NCBI RefSeq assembly: GCF_003287935.1
Contig: NZ_CP030287.1
Location: forward strand, 2,942,267 to 3,006,266
Length of the DNA: 64,000 nucleotides
Direction of reading: 5' to 3'
Origin: Streptomyces sp. ICC1
GTDB taxonomy: Bacteria; Actinomycetota; Actinomycetes; Streptomycetales; Streptomycetaceae
The notes beneath the pieces are model-generated. The model did no database searches, was not told the origin of the DNA, and saw nothing but the letters and a program-made list of their open reading frames with translations. Shown here piece after piece: positions 50,350 to 59,354 of this stretch. Positions within the stretch are counted from its first letter, which is position 1. The number at the start of each line of letters is the position of its first letter. The position numbers and the translations under genes were made by a program.

Positions 50350-50673
50350 CTACCGGCGGGCCCAGCCGGGATCTCCCACCGGCCGGGCCCCTCCGGCACG
50401 TTCGCGTACCCGACAGTCGCCTGGCCGTGCGGTGTAGTCTCCCGCCGCCTGAACCGCCGCGACGAGAGCCGCCGTGTCCACGCCCGCGTCTGTCTCCAGG
50501 AGCACGATGCTGCGTCCGGCGCGCACGTCGGTGCGGGCCGAGCGGACGCCTGGGAGTTCTTCCAGCTCGTCGTCGATGAGCAGCCCGCAGCTGCCGCAGC
50601 GCATGCCCTCGATGAGGAGGGTCACCTGCGTGCCATCACGCCCGGTCTTGTCCCTGCGGCTGAACAGCTTCAC
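50350..50673 (-). CDS. HMA-domain heavy metal-binding protein
   Basis: A 107-residue cytosolic protein with a heavy-metal-associated fold: TLLIEGMRCGSCGLLIDDELEELPGV with C26-x-x-C29. The family handles Cu(I) and similar soft metals. GTG 50673 overlaps the stop of the TauE-cupredoxin gene. It should receive or hand over metal to that membrane protein. A basic C-terminal tail of 20 residues follows. Confidence 0.88.
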   Translation of the reverse strand: MKLFSRRDKTGRDGTQVTLLIEGMRCGSCGLLIDDELEELPGVRSARTDVRAGRSIVLLETDAGVDTAALVAAVQAAGDYTARPGDCRVRERAGGARPVGDPGWARR

Positions 50674-51800
50674 TGGAGGTCCTTCTTGAAGTCGATGGCG
50701 CCGGTCTGCATGCCCATGGCGCAGGAGAAGCGGAGCGTGCCGGGCTTGCGGGTGCCCAGGTCGATCTCGGTGTCGCCGTCGCGTTTGACGATCTCCTGCA
50801 CACCGAGTTCGGGGATGGTGAAGGCACGGGCGCAACCGCCCGAGTCCTTTCCGTGCAGGACCAGCGTGGTGGGTACGCCGGCTCTCGCGGTGAACTGCGT
50901 GGGGACGTAGAAGTCCGTGACGGTCAGGGTGACGATCTGCTTCCCGGAGGCGTCGATGCTGACCGGAGCAAGGTCCACTCCCGTCTGTCCCGCTCCGGGG
51001 TCGTACAGGGGATCGTTCTCTTCAACGCCCTCGACGATGAACGGCCCGCTCGCGGCTGTGGTCTTTCCCGGCGTACGGAAGGAGACCCAGCCCCCGGCCT
51101 GGAGCGCGGACGCCATGGTCCACACGGCGACGACCAACACCACCACACCGGTGAGCGCCGCCAGACGGCCGGACAGCGCCTGGCTGCTGCGCCGGAACAG
51201 GTACCCGAGCACGGCGAACAACGGCGAGGTGCCGAGCACGAACCCGGCCATCACCGCCGCCCCCGCCACCGCCGAGCCGGATGTGATGGCCAGCAGTTCC
51301 ATGGACAGCGTGACCCCGCACGGCACCAGCACGGTGGCGAAGCCGATCAGTGCGGGAGTGACGGCCGAGTCGGTCTTCGTGCTGCGGCGCATCAGGCGCC
51401 CGAAGGATGCCGGAGGCCGGGGTACCAGCCGCCCCACCCCTTTGACGCCGAAGAGGTCCAGGGCGAACAGCACCATCAGCAGTCCGGCAGCCAGCATCAG
51501 CACCGCCTGGACGCGAGGGCTGGGCTGCAACGCGCTGCCGAAGATGCCCAGCAGGACGCCGAGCAGAGTGTGGGACAGCAGCTTTCCGACGAGGAAGGCA
51601 CCGACCGGGGCCAGGGGCGTGGCTGTCTCCGAGGCGGGGAGAGAGTTTCGGGGTGTCTTACGGACGGACGTCGGGGCGGGAGCGCGGCGGCGGGTCACCG
51701 CGCCGGCCAGCAAGCCCCCTTGAATGGCGGCGCACGAGGCACCACCGGCGAGCAGCCCGGTGCTCGCACCGGTGATCAGCAAAGCGACGGACGACGGCAT
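50670..51800 (-). CDS. TauE/SafE (DsbD-like) membrane protein with cupredoxin-like C terminus
   Basis: A 376-residue protein. Six TM helices in the N-terminal 240 residues form a TauE/DsbD_2-type unit, with Cys in GGASCAAIQGG and in the LVPCGVTLSME motif. An extracellular C-terminal domain (about 290-376) is cupredoxin-like: VTDFYVPTQFTARAGVPTTLVLHGKDSGGCARAF and FSCAMGMQTGAI provide Cys and Met ligands for copper. This architecture is known from actinobacterial copper trafficking. Operon with the HMA protein. Confidence 0.85.
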   Translation of the reverse strand: MPSSVALLITGASTGLLAGGASCAAIQGGLLAGAVTRRRAPAPTSVRKTPRNSLPASETATPLAPVGAFLVGKLLSHTLLGVLLGIFGSALQPSPRVQAVLMLAAGLLMVLFALDLFGVKGVGRLVPRPPASFGRLMRRSTKTDSAVTPALIGFATVLVPCGVTLSMELLAITSGSAVAGAAVMAGFVLGTSPLFAVLGYLFRRSSQALSGRLAALTGVVVLVVAVWTMASALQAGGWVSFRTPGKTTAASGPFIVEGVEENDPLYDPGAGQTGVDLAPVSIDASGKQIVTLTVTDFYVPTQFTARAGVPTTLVLHGKDSGGCARAFTIPELGVQEIVKRDGDTEIDLGTRKPGTLRFSCAMGMQTGAIDFKKDLQ

Positions 51801-51916
51801 GCGTCGTTACTCCAGTTCTGCGACGACGGCACGCACACACGGAAAGCCGGGCGTGCCGAGGCGGACGTGAGGAACGCGGCGTCCCGTAAGGCAGTTGCCT
51901 CACGGGCGGCGACCCG

Positions 51917-52318
51917 TCACGTCCGTGACACGCACAACCGGTGGAGATCAGGCGGGGCCGCTGTCCCCGGCGGAGCATTGGGCTCGGCTCCCAGGAGAGC
52001 GGGGTCGCAGCTCGGCACGGGCAGCGCGCCCGTGGGCTCCGGGCCGACCGGGCCTTCCTGAGCGAGGACAGCCCGAGGAGTCGCACAGTGCTGCGCAGTC
52101 GTCGGGCAGCTCGGGCTGTGGTCCGGCGTTCCCACGGCGGGCGGGCCGGCAGTGTGCCCTCCGACAGCGGCGGTCACACCCATGTCCATCGACGCCGGCA
52201 TTGCCATGGCCATCGCGGGACGTGCCAGCCCTGCCAGGCAGAGCAGAAGCGCACACACCAGGAGCGCTCCGGACCACGTCCGAAGCGGCAGCAGTAGGCG
52301 TCGCGACATGCGCGCCAT
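51917..52318 (-). CDS. DUF6153-like membrane-anchored or exported protein
   Basis: A 133-residue protein with one hydrophobic segment (LRTWSGALLVCALLLCLAGLARPAMA), then a Met-rich stretch (MAMAMPASMDMG) and a Cys/His/Pro tail (HSPSCPTTAQHCATP, PSCDPALLG, LHRLCVSRT). The Met and Cys/His content agrees with a metal-related role and with DUF6153 proteins seen beside Streptomyces copper genes. The start may be ATG 52309 instead. It lies 116 bp upstream of the TauE-cupredoxin gene on the same strand. Confidence 0.6.
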   Translation of the reverse strand: MARMSRRLLLPLRTWSGALLVCALLLCLAGLARPAMAMAMPASMDMGVTAAVGGHTAGPPAVGTPDHSPSCPTTAQHCATPRAVLAQEGPVGPEPTGALPVPSCDPALLGAEPNAPPGTAAPPDLHRLCVSRT

Positions 52319-52391
52319 GCTAGGACATGGTCGGCAACCCGCTTCGCAGCGCCCGTCGGTGCACAGGCACGAGGTGCGCGATCCTGGGGTC

Positions 52392-52718
52392 ATGGACATC
52401 GAGGTCGTGGTCGTACCGGACTGCCCCCACGAGCAGCCCGCCGTCGAACTGATGCGTCGGGCACTCGACGACATGGGGCTGCACGACGTCCGGTTCGGCA
52501 CGCGTGTGATCAGCGACCACCACGAAGCCGAACGAGCCGCGTTCACCGGATCGCCCACCTTTCTGCTGGACGGCCGCGACCCCTTCGCCGAGCCCGGAGG
52601 CGCCCCCGGTCTGGCCTGCCGGATCTACCGCACGCCGAGCGGCCTCGCGGGCCTGCCGACGCCCGGTCAACTACGCCAAGCCCTCGAAGCCGCCGCCGGC
52701 GACGAACCGGGCCCCTAA
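52392..52718 (+). CDS. Thioredoxin-fold-like small protein
   Basis: A 108-residue protein beginning DIEVVVVPDCPHEQPAVELMRRAL, a thioredoxin-like opening with one Cys after a short strand. It continues with GSPTFLLDGRDPFAE, a cis-Pro loop typical of the fold. The family occurs with mercury and other metal resistance genes in actinobacteria. A single Cys in PDCPH and one in LACRIYR leave its redox role open. It converges on the MFS remnant with a 4-bp overlap of the stops. Confidence 0.78.
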   Translation: MDIEVVVVPDCPHEQPAVELMRRALDDMGLHDVRFGTRVISDHHEAERAAFTGSPTFLLDGRDPFAEPGGAPGLACRIYRTPSGLAGLPTPGQLRQALEAAAGDEPGP

Positions 52719-53330
52719 CCGGCGGCCCCACCCTTGGCACCCAACCGGACTGTTGCGCCAAGCGCCAGGCAGGAAGCCAGAGCAGCGAGTGCGGCAAGGC
52801 CCGCGAAGAGCTGTGGGTAGCCGCCGAGCGGGGCGGCGAGCGCCGCTCCGGCCCAGGGGGCAAGTGCAGCTGCGATGTGGGCCGGTGCGCCGAGGAGGGC
52901 GGAGAGGCGGCCGTAGTGGGCGGTGCCCCAGCGGTCGGTGACGGCGGTGGCCTGGAGGAGGGTGAGGTTGCCGCGGACGACTCCGGCCAGGACCGCCAGC
53001 AGTACCAGTAGGGGTACGGGGCCGGATACGAACGCGAGCGCGGCCGTGGTCGCGCCACCGAGGGCGATCAGGGTGAACGTGCGGGTGGTGACGGAGGTAC
53101 GGGCCGACAGGCTCGCGTACAGGGTCCGGCCAAGGGTCTGGCCGGCTCCACCAAGGCCCAGGGCCCAGGCGGCCGTGGTGGCGGGGACCCCGCGCTCGGT
53201 GAGCAGCGGGATCAAGCCCATGACGACGGCGTACATGGAGAAGCCGGAGAGGGTGAAGGCCGCCGCCAGGAAGAGGAAGGGGCGGCTGCGGGCCGTGGGG
53301 GTGACCCGGCCCGCAGCGCCCCAGGGGGCC
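52715..53330 (-). pseudogene. C-terminal half of an MFS transporter
   Basis: Only TM7-TM12 are present: FLFLAAAFTLSGFSMYAVVMGLIPLLTERGV opens TM7, GLGGAGQTLGRTLYASLSAR is the loop motif and ATAVTDRWGTAHYGRLSALLGAP follows. The N-terminal half is missing; the frame upstream of 53330 runs antisense into the divergent DUF1963-like gene and lacks a start. It is a truncated, presumably dead gene. Confidence 0.65.
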
Positions 53331-53368
53331 CCGCACCCGCTGTCAGAGGGGTGGGCTAGTTTCCTGCC

Positions 53369-54172
53369 ATGGATCTGCCCTACCGCACCAGGCCCTCCGT
53401 CGGGGACATCATCGCGGCCGTGCCCGGTCTCGCACCGTACGCGCGGCCGGCCGTGGTGCTGGCCCCCGAACGGGGGGAGCCGACGGTCCACCAGAGTTCC
53501 GTGGGCGGACCGTTGCTCTGGCCGGCCGACGAGCCCTGGCCACACTGCGGCCTCCCCGACGAGAAGTCCGGCTCCGGGACGCCGGCGACCGCCATGGTGG
53601 CGGTGGTGCAGGTGCACCAGCGGGACGCACCGGGCGACTGGTGGCCCGAGGGCAAGGACGTGTTCCAGCTCCTGTGGTGCCCCAACGTGCACTGGGATCC
53701 GCCGGCTCCGCACGCCGACGTCAGCCCGGTCGCCGAGATCCGCTGGCGGAACAGCACCGATGTCACGAGCACGCTGGGGTCGCCGCCGCCGCCCGTACGG
53801 CAGGAGGACCCGGACTACGGCTTCACCCCGGTCGGGTGCACGCTCGCCCCGGTCGCCCTAGTTGACTTCCCTTACCCGATGGCGTTGCCGGACGGTGAAC
53901 TCCCCACCTCCGTACGGGAGTACGTGAAGTCGATCGGGGGTGAGGGCGATGTCATCACCCGGGTGGCCGGGATCAAGTTCGGCGGGTGGCCCACCTGGCA
54001 CCTCACCGACCCCTACGACGTCCCGTGTCACACCTGCGGGGCCCCGTGCGGGCTCCTGTTCACCGTGGCCAGTGACGCGACCACCGGGATCACGGTGGGA
54101 AGGTGGGGCGACTTCCGCGTCTTCGCCTGTCCGGCCGGCGAGGCGCACGGCTACGTTTTCGACCAGCACTGA
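53369..54172 (+). CDS. DUF1963-like protein
   Basis: A 267-residue soluble protein. The arrangement LPYRTRPSVGDIIAAVPGL, GGPLLWPADEPWPHCGLP, the MVAVVQVHQRD strand, FQLLWCPN, then KFGGWPTWHLTDPYDVPCHTCGAPCGLLFTV resembles the DUF1963/YwqG-like family, with a CxxC-x2-C set near residue 225. Function is unknown. It has no visible operon partner. Confidence 0.72.
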   Translation: MDLPYRTRPSVGDIIAAVPGLAPYARPAVVLAPERGEPTVHQSSVGGPLLWPADEPWPHCGLPDEKSGSGTPATAMVAVVQVHQRDAPGDWWPEGKDVFQLLWCPNVHWDPPAPHADVSPVAEIRWRNSTDVTSTLGSPPPPVRQEDPDYGFTPVGCTLAPVALVDFPYPMALPDGELPTSVREYVKSIGGEGDVITRVAGIKFGGWPTWHLTDPYDVPCHTCGAPCGLLFTVASDATTGITVGRWGDFRVFACPAGEAHGYVFDQH

Positions 54173-54278
54173 TCCACCCGACCGGCTCCTGGAACCGGCT
54201 GGAAGCGGAGAGTCATCGCGTGATCGCGATGAGTGAGAATTCGGGTGTGCCGGGACTCCTGGTGGGCACAACACAGGC

Positions 54279-54977
54279 ATGATCTCGGACACGCTCGAAC
54301 GGCTGCGGAACCTGGTCCGACCGCGCCGCGCCCCCGTCTTCACCGCCGACTTCGCCTCTTCCGCCCAGTGGGTCGCCGGCCGCTCGTGGGCGTATCCCGA
54401 CGGCGGCCCGGTCAACCCGGGCGACAACAAGCTGGACCACCTCGTCGCCGACCCCGCCTACAGCCGCGGAGGGGTCTTCCGCGCGACGCCGCGGCCCGAC
54501 GGCCACTGGGACAGCGGGCTGCTCACCACCGAGGGCAGCGACGGGGACTTCACGGTGCGCACCGGCGACGTGCTGGAGGCGCGGGTGAAGCTGCCGGTGC
54601 GGCGGGGCGCGTGGCCCGCCATCTGGACCTGGCGCGACGGCGGCCAGGAGATCGACGTCTTCGAGTACCACCCCGACAACCCGGACCTGCTGGAACTCTC
54701 CAACCACGTTCGGGAGGCGCACCGCTACCACCGCGACCCCGCGATCCGGCCCGGAGCGTGGATCGACCTGAAGGTCGAGTTCGGGAGGGGTTCGGTCGTC
54801 TGGTGGGTCAACGGCGACCGGGTCTTCAGTGACGGCCGGGGCGTGGGCCGCGGCTGGTCCGCCTACCTCATCGTCAACCTCTCGGTCTCCGCGGGCAGGT
54901 ACCACCCGGCGCCCGAGCCTGGGGTCGAGGAACTGTCCTACGAGGTCTCGCAGTTGCGGGTCTACCGCACGCGCTGA
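54279..54977 (+). CDS. GH16-like beta-jelly-roll glycoside hydrolase
   Basis: A 232-residue protein with a concanavalin-like fold. The active-site pattern of family 16, E-x-D-x-x-E, is present as QEIDVFEYHP, preceded by the usual strand RRGAWPAIWTWRDG. The C-terminal strands include PGVEELSYEVSQLRVYRT. There is no signal peptide, unusual for a family that acts on extracellular beta-glucans or galactans. It may be cytosolic, or export may use another route. The start ATG 54279 lacks a strong ribosome binding site. Confidence 0.78.
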   Translation: MISDTLERLRNLVRPRRAPVFTADFASSAQWVAGRSWAYPDGGPVNPGDNKLDHLVADPAYSRGGVFRATPRPDGHWDSGLLTTEGSDGDFTVRTGDVLEARVKLPVRRGAWPAIWTWRDGGQEIDVFEYHPDNPDLLELSNHVREAHRYHRDPAIRPGAWIDLKVEFGRGSVVWWVNGDRVFSDGRGVGRGWSAYLIVNLSVSAGRYHPAPEPGVEELSYEVSQLRVYRTR

Positions 54978-55085
54978 GGCCCGCCCCGCGGCGGTAGCGC
55001 GGTCCGGAGCCCGCGACGCCGGGGGCCCGAGACGCACCCGCCGGAAGCCGAGCCGAGCCGAGCCGAGTCGAGTCGAGTCCGCAGG

Positions 55086-55442
55086 TCACTCGGGATGTGC
55101 CACTGCGTCCCTCTGTAGTTGTACGGCCGCCAGCAGGCTCAGCTTCGGCTTCCCCCGGCGGAGCGCCTTCACCGCGGCGACGGAGTCGACGGCACCCGTG
55201 AAACCGGCGGCGGCCAGCCGGGAGCGGACCCAGCGGGCGCGCAACTGGGTCTCGGTGGCGGCGGCGGTGGACTCGACGAGTGCCGCGGCGCGTTCCAGGC
55301 CCGGCCGCTCCTCGGGGGAGGCCTCGGCCAGGGCCTGGCGCAGGGCGTCCGCGACGACGTCCGCATCCCGGACGAGCAGTACGACATCGTGCGCGGTGTT
55401 CCGTCCCGGAAATCGGGTCATGAATCCAGTCATGCCGATCAT
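55086..55442 (-). CDS. Hypothetical helical protein
   Basis: A 118-residue soluble protein with long amphipathic helices (VVLLVRDADVVADALRQALAE, ERAAALVESTAAATETQLRARW) and a Lys/Leu-rich end. No family recognised. A later ATG at 55433 or 55418 is possible. Codon use is typical for a coding region. Confidence 0.5.
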   Translation of the reverse strand: MIGMTGFMTRFPGRNTAHDVVLLVRDADVVADALRQALAEASPEERPGLERAAALVESTAAATETQLRARWVRSRLAAAGFTGAVDSVAAVKALRRGKPKLSLLAAVQLQRDAVAHPE

Positions 55443-55610
55443 CGTGGCGGGCGTGTCCGGCGTACGGCAAGGGACTTGAGGAGGCGCAGAGGTTCGGTCG
55501 GCAGGCCGTACTGAGTCCGGGGGCCCGCCCTGACGCCTTGCCAGGCGATGGATAACGCTGTTACTTTTTTAGTACGTTGTTTTGACAGGGTGGCAATGGG
55601 GGGGGTGGGA

Positions 55611-56654
55611 ATGGACGTCACGATTCTGGACGGCGACCGGGAGACGGTCGTCGCCGCACAGGCTGGCCCGGCGGGCCGGATCCTGCTCACGCCGGAGGCG
55701 GCCGAGCGTGCTCTCGGCTGGGTCCGCAAACCGCACGGCTGGTGCCGTGACGAGCTGTGCGTGCCGGCGTCCGCCGCGGCCGGGGCCGAACACGGGGGCC
55801 TGCTCGACCCGGTGGCGTTCGCCGAGATCCTCGACCGCCCGGTCGCGACCGGCACCGGGGTCGTGGCCATCGGCATCTCGGCGCAGGAGCGCTCACGGGC
55901 GCTCACCGGGACCGCCGCCCCGGACTTCGCCCTGCCCGACGCGGACGGAGTCCGGCATGCGCTGAGCGATCTGCGCGGCCGCAAGGTCGCGCTGGTCTTC
56001 TGGGGCTCGTGGTGCGGCTGCCGCTACGACCTCCCCGCATGGGAGCGCCGCCACGCCGCTCTGGCCGGACACGGTTTCAGCGTCCTCAGTGTCGCCGTGG
56101 ACCGCCGGACGGCCGACGCGGCCCCGTGGATCGCCGAAGCCGCCGTCACCCACCCCGCGCTCATCGACACCGACGGCTCCGTGGCCGACCTCTACGACGT
56201 GCTGAACGTCCCCACGGTCCTGTGGATCGACGAGGAGGGCCGTATCGTCCGCCCCCACGACACGCAGTTCGCGACCGACCTGTTCCGCGAACTGTCGGGC
56301 CTGGACTCCGCGGCGGCGCTGGCCGCACTCGACCGCTGGGTCCTCACCGGCGACAGCGGACTGTCCGAAGAGGCCGTGGCCCTGCACACCCGCCGGGCCA
56401 CGGCCGACCGGCAGGCGGCCCGCACGGAAGCGGCTCTCGGCCTCTGGCTGCACCGCAACGGCCGCCAGGCGGAAGCCGGGCCGCACTTCGCGCGAGCCGA
56501 GCGGCTCGCACCGGAGGACCTGACCATCTGGCGCGGCACGATGCCACTGCGCGGCCTGGACCCGATGGGCGACGGGTACTTCGCCAAGCGCACCGCGCTC
56601 ACCGAGGCCGGAATCCCGATCTACCGCCCCCTCGGCGACTGGCAGCCGGCATGA
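55611..56654 (+). CDS. Redoxin/TlpA-like protein with C-terminal helical domain
   Basis: A 347-residue protein. An N-terminal region of about 95 residues includes a WCRDELCVP pair. It is followed by an AhpC/TlpA-type redoxin domain (100-235): GTAAPDFALPDADG and the active site WGSWCGC (C135, C137), where CGC replaces the usual CxxC. The C-terminal 90 residues are TPR-like helices. It may be a cytosolic disulfide reductase or sensor. The upstream region 55560-55595 is AT-rich with TTTTTTAGTACGTTG, a likely promoter/operator. It is coupled to the TetR gene (ATGA). ATG 55596 is an alternative start. Confidence 0.83.
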   Translation: MDVTILDGDRETVVAAQAGPAGRILLTPEAAERALGWVRKPHGWCRDELCVPASAAAGAEHGGLLDPVAFAEILDRPVATGTGVVAIGISAQERSRALTGTAAPDFALPDADGVRHALSDLRGRKVALVFWGSWCGCRYDLPAWERRHAALAGHGFSVLSVAVDRRTADAAPWIAEAAVTHPALIDTDGSVADLYDVLNVPTVLWIDEEGRIVRPHDTQFATDLFRELSGLDSAAALAALDRWVLTGDSGLSEEAVALHTRRATADRQAARTEAALGLWLHRNGRQAEAGPHFARAERLAPEDLTIWRGTMPLRGLDPMGDGYFAKRTALTEAGIPIYRPLGDWQPA

Positions 56655-57262
56655 GCGGCGACCTCTTCACCCGTACCCAGGCGCTGGGCCAGGAAGCACT
56701 GCGAGCCGCCCTCCTGGACCTCGCGGCCCAACTCCTCGCCGCGGAAGGCTCGGCCGGGCTCACCATGCGCCGCATCGCCACCGCGGCCGGCTGCTCGACC
56801 ACGGTCCTCTACCGCCACTTCGGAGCGAAGGACGGCATCGCCGAAGCCCTGTACCGGGAGGGCTTCGAACGCCTCCGCCACCGCCTGGAGGGCGTCCCGC
56901 CCCACGACGATCCGCCCGCACACCTGGCGGCCCTGGGCCGCGCCTACCGCGACAACGCCCTGGCCGAACGCAATCTCTACCAGGTCATGTTCGCCGGACT
57001 GATCCCGGGCTTCACCCCCACCGCCCAGGCCCGCTCGACCGCCGCGGCGAGCCTCGACGTCCTGCGCGAAGCCGTACGCACCTGCGCGGCGGCCGGGGCC
57101 TTCCGCCCGGACGTCGACGTCGACGAGGTGACGGACACCATCTGGGCGGCCGCCCACGGCTCGATCAGCCTGGAGCTGGCCGGCCACTTCGCCGCCGATA
57201 CCGCGGAGCACCGCTATCGGACCCTCACGGGGGCCGCGGTAGCCGCGTTCCTGCGTCGATGA
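56651..57262 (+). CDS. TetR-family regulator
   Basis: A 203-residue regulator with a TetR HTH (LTMRRIATAAGCSTTVLYRHFGAKDGIAEALY, in parts, about 35-66) and the TetR_C WHG-type domain (AERNLYQVMFAG, DTIWAAAHGSISLELAGHF). It overlaps the redoxin gene, so it probably represses the promoter of this two-gene operon. Confidence 0.92.
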   Translation: MSGDLFTRTQALGQEALRAALLDLAAQLLAAEGSAGLTMRRIATAAGCSTTVLYRHFGAKDGIAEALYREGFERLRHRLEGVPPHDDPPAHLAALGRAYRDNALAERNLYQVMFAGLIPGFTPTAQARSTAAASLDVLREAVRTCAAAGAFRPDVDVDEVTDTIWAAAHGSISLELAGHFAADTAEHRYRTLTGAAVAAFLRR

Positions 57263-57454
57263 GGCGCGTGGCCACGTACACGTAGCCGTGCGGGCCCCGG
57301 AACCCGTCGGGGGAGACCCGGCTCCGTGTGGCCTGATCTCGACTGCGGTGAGTGAACGGGCGGCTACTTCTTGGTAACTTGCGTGAGTTGATCAAGGTCG
57401 GTGCCATGGCCGACCGTGCTTGCGGCCAGAGCCGCCCTCAGTCAAGGAACCACA

Positions 57455-59062
57455 TTGGCCCGCACCTCCCGTACGAAGGCCGTCGTCCGCGCATCGGCCC
57501 TCGCGCTCGGCTTCTCCCTCCTCGGAGCCACCACCACCGCGTTCGCTGCGGACGCACCCACACCGCACCTGGACTCGATCGAGCAGACCCTGCGCCAGGT
57601 CTCGCCGGGCCTGGAGGGCTCGGTCTGGGAGCGCACCTCCGGCAACCGGCTCGGCTCGTCCGTGCCCGGTGGCGCCGACTGGCTGCTCCAGACACCCGGT
57701 TGCTGGGGCGACGCGGCGTGCGCCGACCGGCCCGGATCGCGCCGCCTCCTGGAGAAGATGCGCCAGGACATCGCGGGCGCCCGGCAGACGGTGGACATAT
57801 CCACGCTGGCGCCCTTCCCCAACGGCGGCTACCAGGAGGCGATCGTCGCGGGCCTCAGGGAGTCCGCCCAGAAGGGCAACCGGCTGAAGGTGCGCATCTT
57901 GGTGGGCGCCGCACCCCTCTACCACTCCACGGTGATCCCGTCGTCCTACCGGGACGAGCTGATCGCGAAGCTGGGCCCGGCCGCCGCGGGCAACATCACC
58001 CTCAACGTGGCTTCGATGACCACCTCGAAGACCGCCTTCTCCTGGAACCACTCCAAGCTGGTCGTGGTGGACGGCGGTTCGGTGATCACCGGCGGCATCA
58101 ACAGCTGGAAGGACGACTACCTGGAGACCTCCCACCCGGTGAGCGACGTCGATCTCGCGCTGTCCGGACCCGCGGCGGGCTCCGCGGGCCGCTACCTTGA
58201 CTCCCTGTGGGACTGGACCTGCCGCAACAAGAGCAGCTGGAGCTCGGTCTGGTTCGCCGCCTCGCCCGGCGCGGACTGCATGCCCTCCCTGCCCCGGCCC
58301 GCCTCCCCGGAAGGCGGGGGGAACATCCCCGCGCTCGCCGTCGGCGGCCTCGGCGTGGGCATCCGGCAGAACGACCCCGCCTCGGCCTTCCGCCCGGTCC
58401 TGCCCACGGCCGGCGACACCAAGTGCGGGATCGGGATACACGACAACACCAACGCCGACCGGGACTACGACACCGTCAACCCGGAGGAGAGCGCCCTGCG
58501 CGCCCTGGTCTCCAGCGCGAACTCGCACATCGAGATCTCCCAGCAGGACGTGCACGCCACCTGCCCGCCGCTGCCCCGCTACGACGTGCGCCTCTACGAC
58601 GCCCTGGCCGCGAAGCTCGTCTCGGGTGTGAAGGTCCGCATCGTCGTGAGCGACCCGGCGAACCGCGGCACGATCGGCAGCGGAGGCTACTCGCAGATCA
58701 AGTCGCTGTCCGAGGTGAGCGACGCCCTGCGCGGCCGGGTGACGGCCCTGACCGGCGACGGCGGCCGGGCGCGGACGGCCCTGTGCGAGAACCTCCAACT
58801 GGCCACGTTCCGCGCCTCCGACCAGCCGACCTGGGCGGACGGCAAGCCGTACGCCCAGCACCACAAGCTGGTCTCGGTCGACGGATCGGCCTTCTACATC
58901 GGCTCCAAGAACCTGTACCCGTCCTGGCTGCAGGACTTCGGGTACGTCGTCGAGAGCCCGGCCGCGGCCGCACAGCTGAAGAGCGACCTGCTGGACCCGC
59001 AGTGGCGGTACTCCCAGGCCACCGCGACGTACGACTACGCCCGCGGCCTCTGCCGGGGCTGA
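57455..59062 (+). CDS. Secreted phospholipase D-family protein
   Basis: A 535-residue exported enzyme. TTG 57455 is preferred because AAGGA lies 6 nt upstream. The signal peptide ([19 protein letters not shown]) precedes [18 protein letters not shown], the typical N terminus of Streptomyces phospholipase D. Both catalytic HKD-type motifs are present: [18 protein letters not shown] in the first half and [17 protein letters not shown] in the second. It hydrolyses or transphosphatidylates phospholipids outside the cell. A strong hairpin follows the gene. Confidence 0.93.
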   Translation: MARTSRTKAVVRASALALGFSLLGATTTAFAADAPTPHLDSIEQTLRQVSPGLEGSVWERTSGNRLGSSVPGGADWLLQTPGCWGDAACADRPGSRRLLEKMRQDIAGARQTVDISTLAPFPNGGYQEAIVAGLRESAQKGNRLKVRILVGAAPLYHSTVIPSSYRDELIAKLGPAAAGNITLNVASMTTSKTAFSWNHSKLVVVDGGSVITGGINSWKDDYLETSHPVSDVDLALSGPAAGSAGRYLDSLWDWTCRNKSSWSSVWFAASPGADCMPSLPRPASPEGGGNIPALAVGGLGVGIRQNDPASAFRPVLPTAGDTKCGIGIHDNTNADRDYDTVNPEESALRALVSSANSHIEISQQDVHATCPPLPRYDVRLYDALAAKLVSGVKVRIVVSDPANRGTIGSGGYSQIKSLSEVSDALRGRVTALTGDGGRARTALCENLQLATFRASDQPTWADGKPYAQHHKLVSVDGSAFYIGSKNLYPSWLQDFGYVVESPAAAAQLKSDLLDPQWRYSQATATYDYARGLCRG

Positions 59063-59103
59063 CGATCGACGCCTGCTGACGCCGCGCCCTCCGGCGAGCG
59101 GCG

Positions 59104-59138
59104 GTCCGGCTCCCGCCCGCATGCGGCGGGAGCCGGAC
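59104..59138. terminator. Terminator after phospholipase D gene
   Basis: GTCCGGCTCCCGCC and GGCGGGAGCCGGAC are perfect 14-bp arms with a 7-base loop, 42 bp after the stop. The rest of the 59139-59354 gap shows no gene. Confidence 0.85.
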
Positions 59139-59354
59139 GCACGTCCCTGCCCGCGCGCGGCGGTGGGTGATCAAATTTCATGCCACCGTCATACCCGTCC
59201 CTTGTCACCGTCCGGTCCGCTCGCCGATGATCTGCGCCATGCCGGCAGATCCCCGTGCCGACCGTGCACCGAGCGGCTCCTCACGGAGTTCGTGGGGTCG
59301 GTGTTCCGCGTCTGATCTCCGCCGGCCGAGCGCCGCCGGCCGGCGGAGGTGCCC

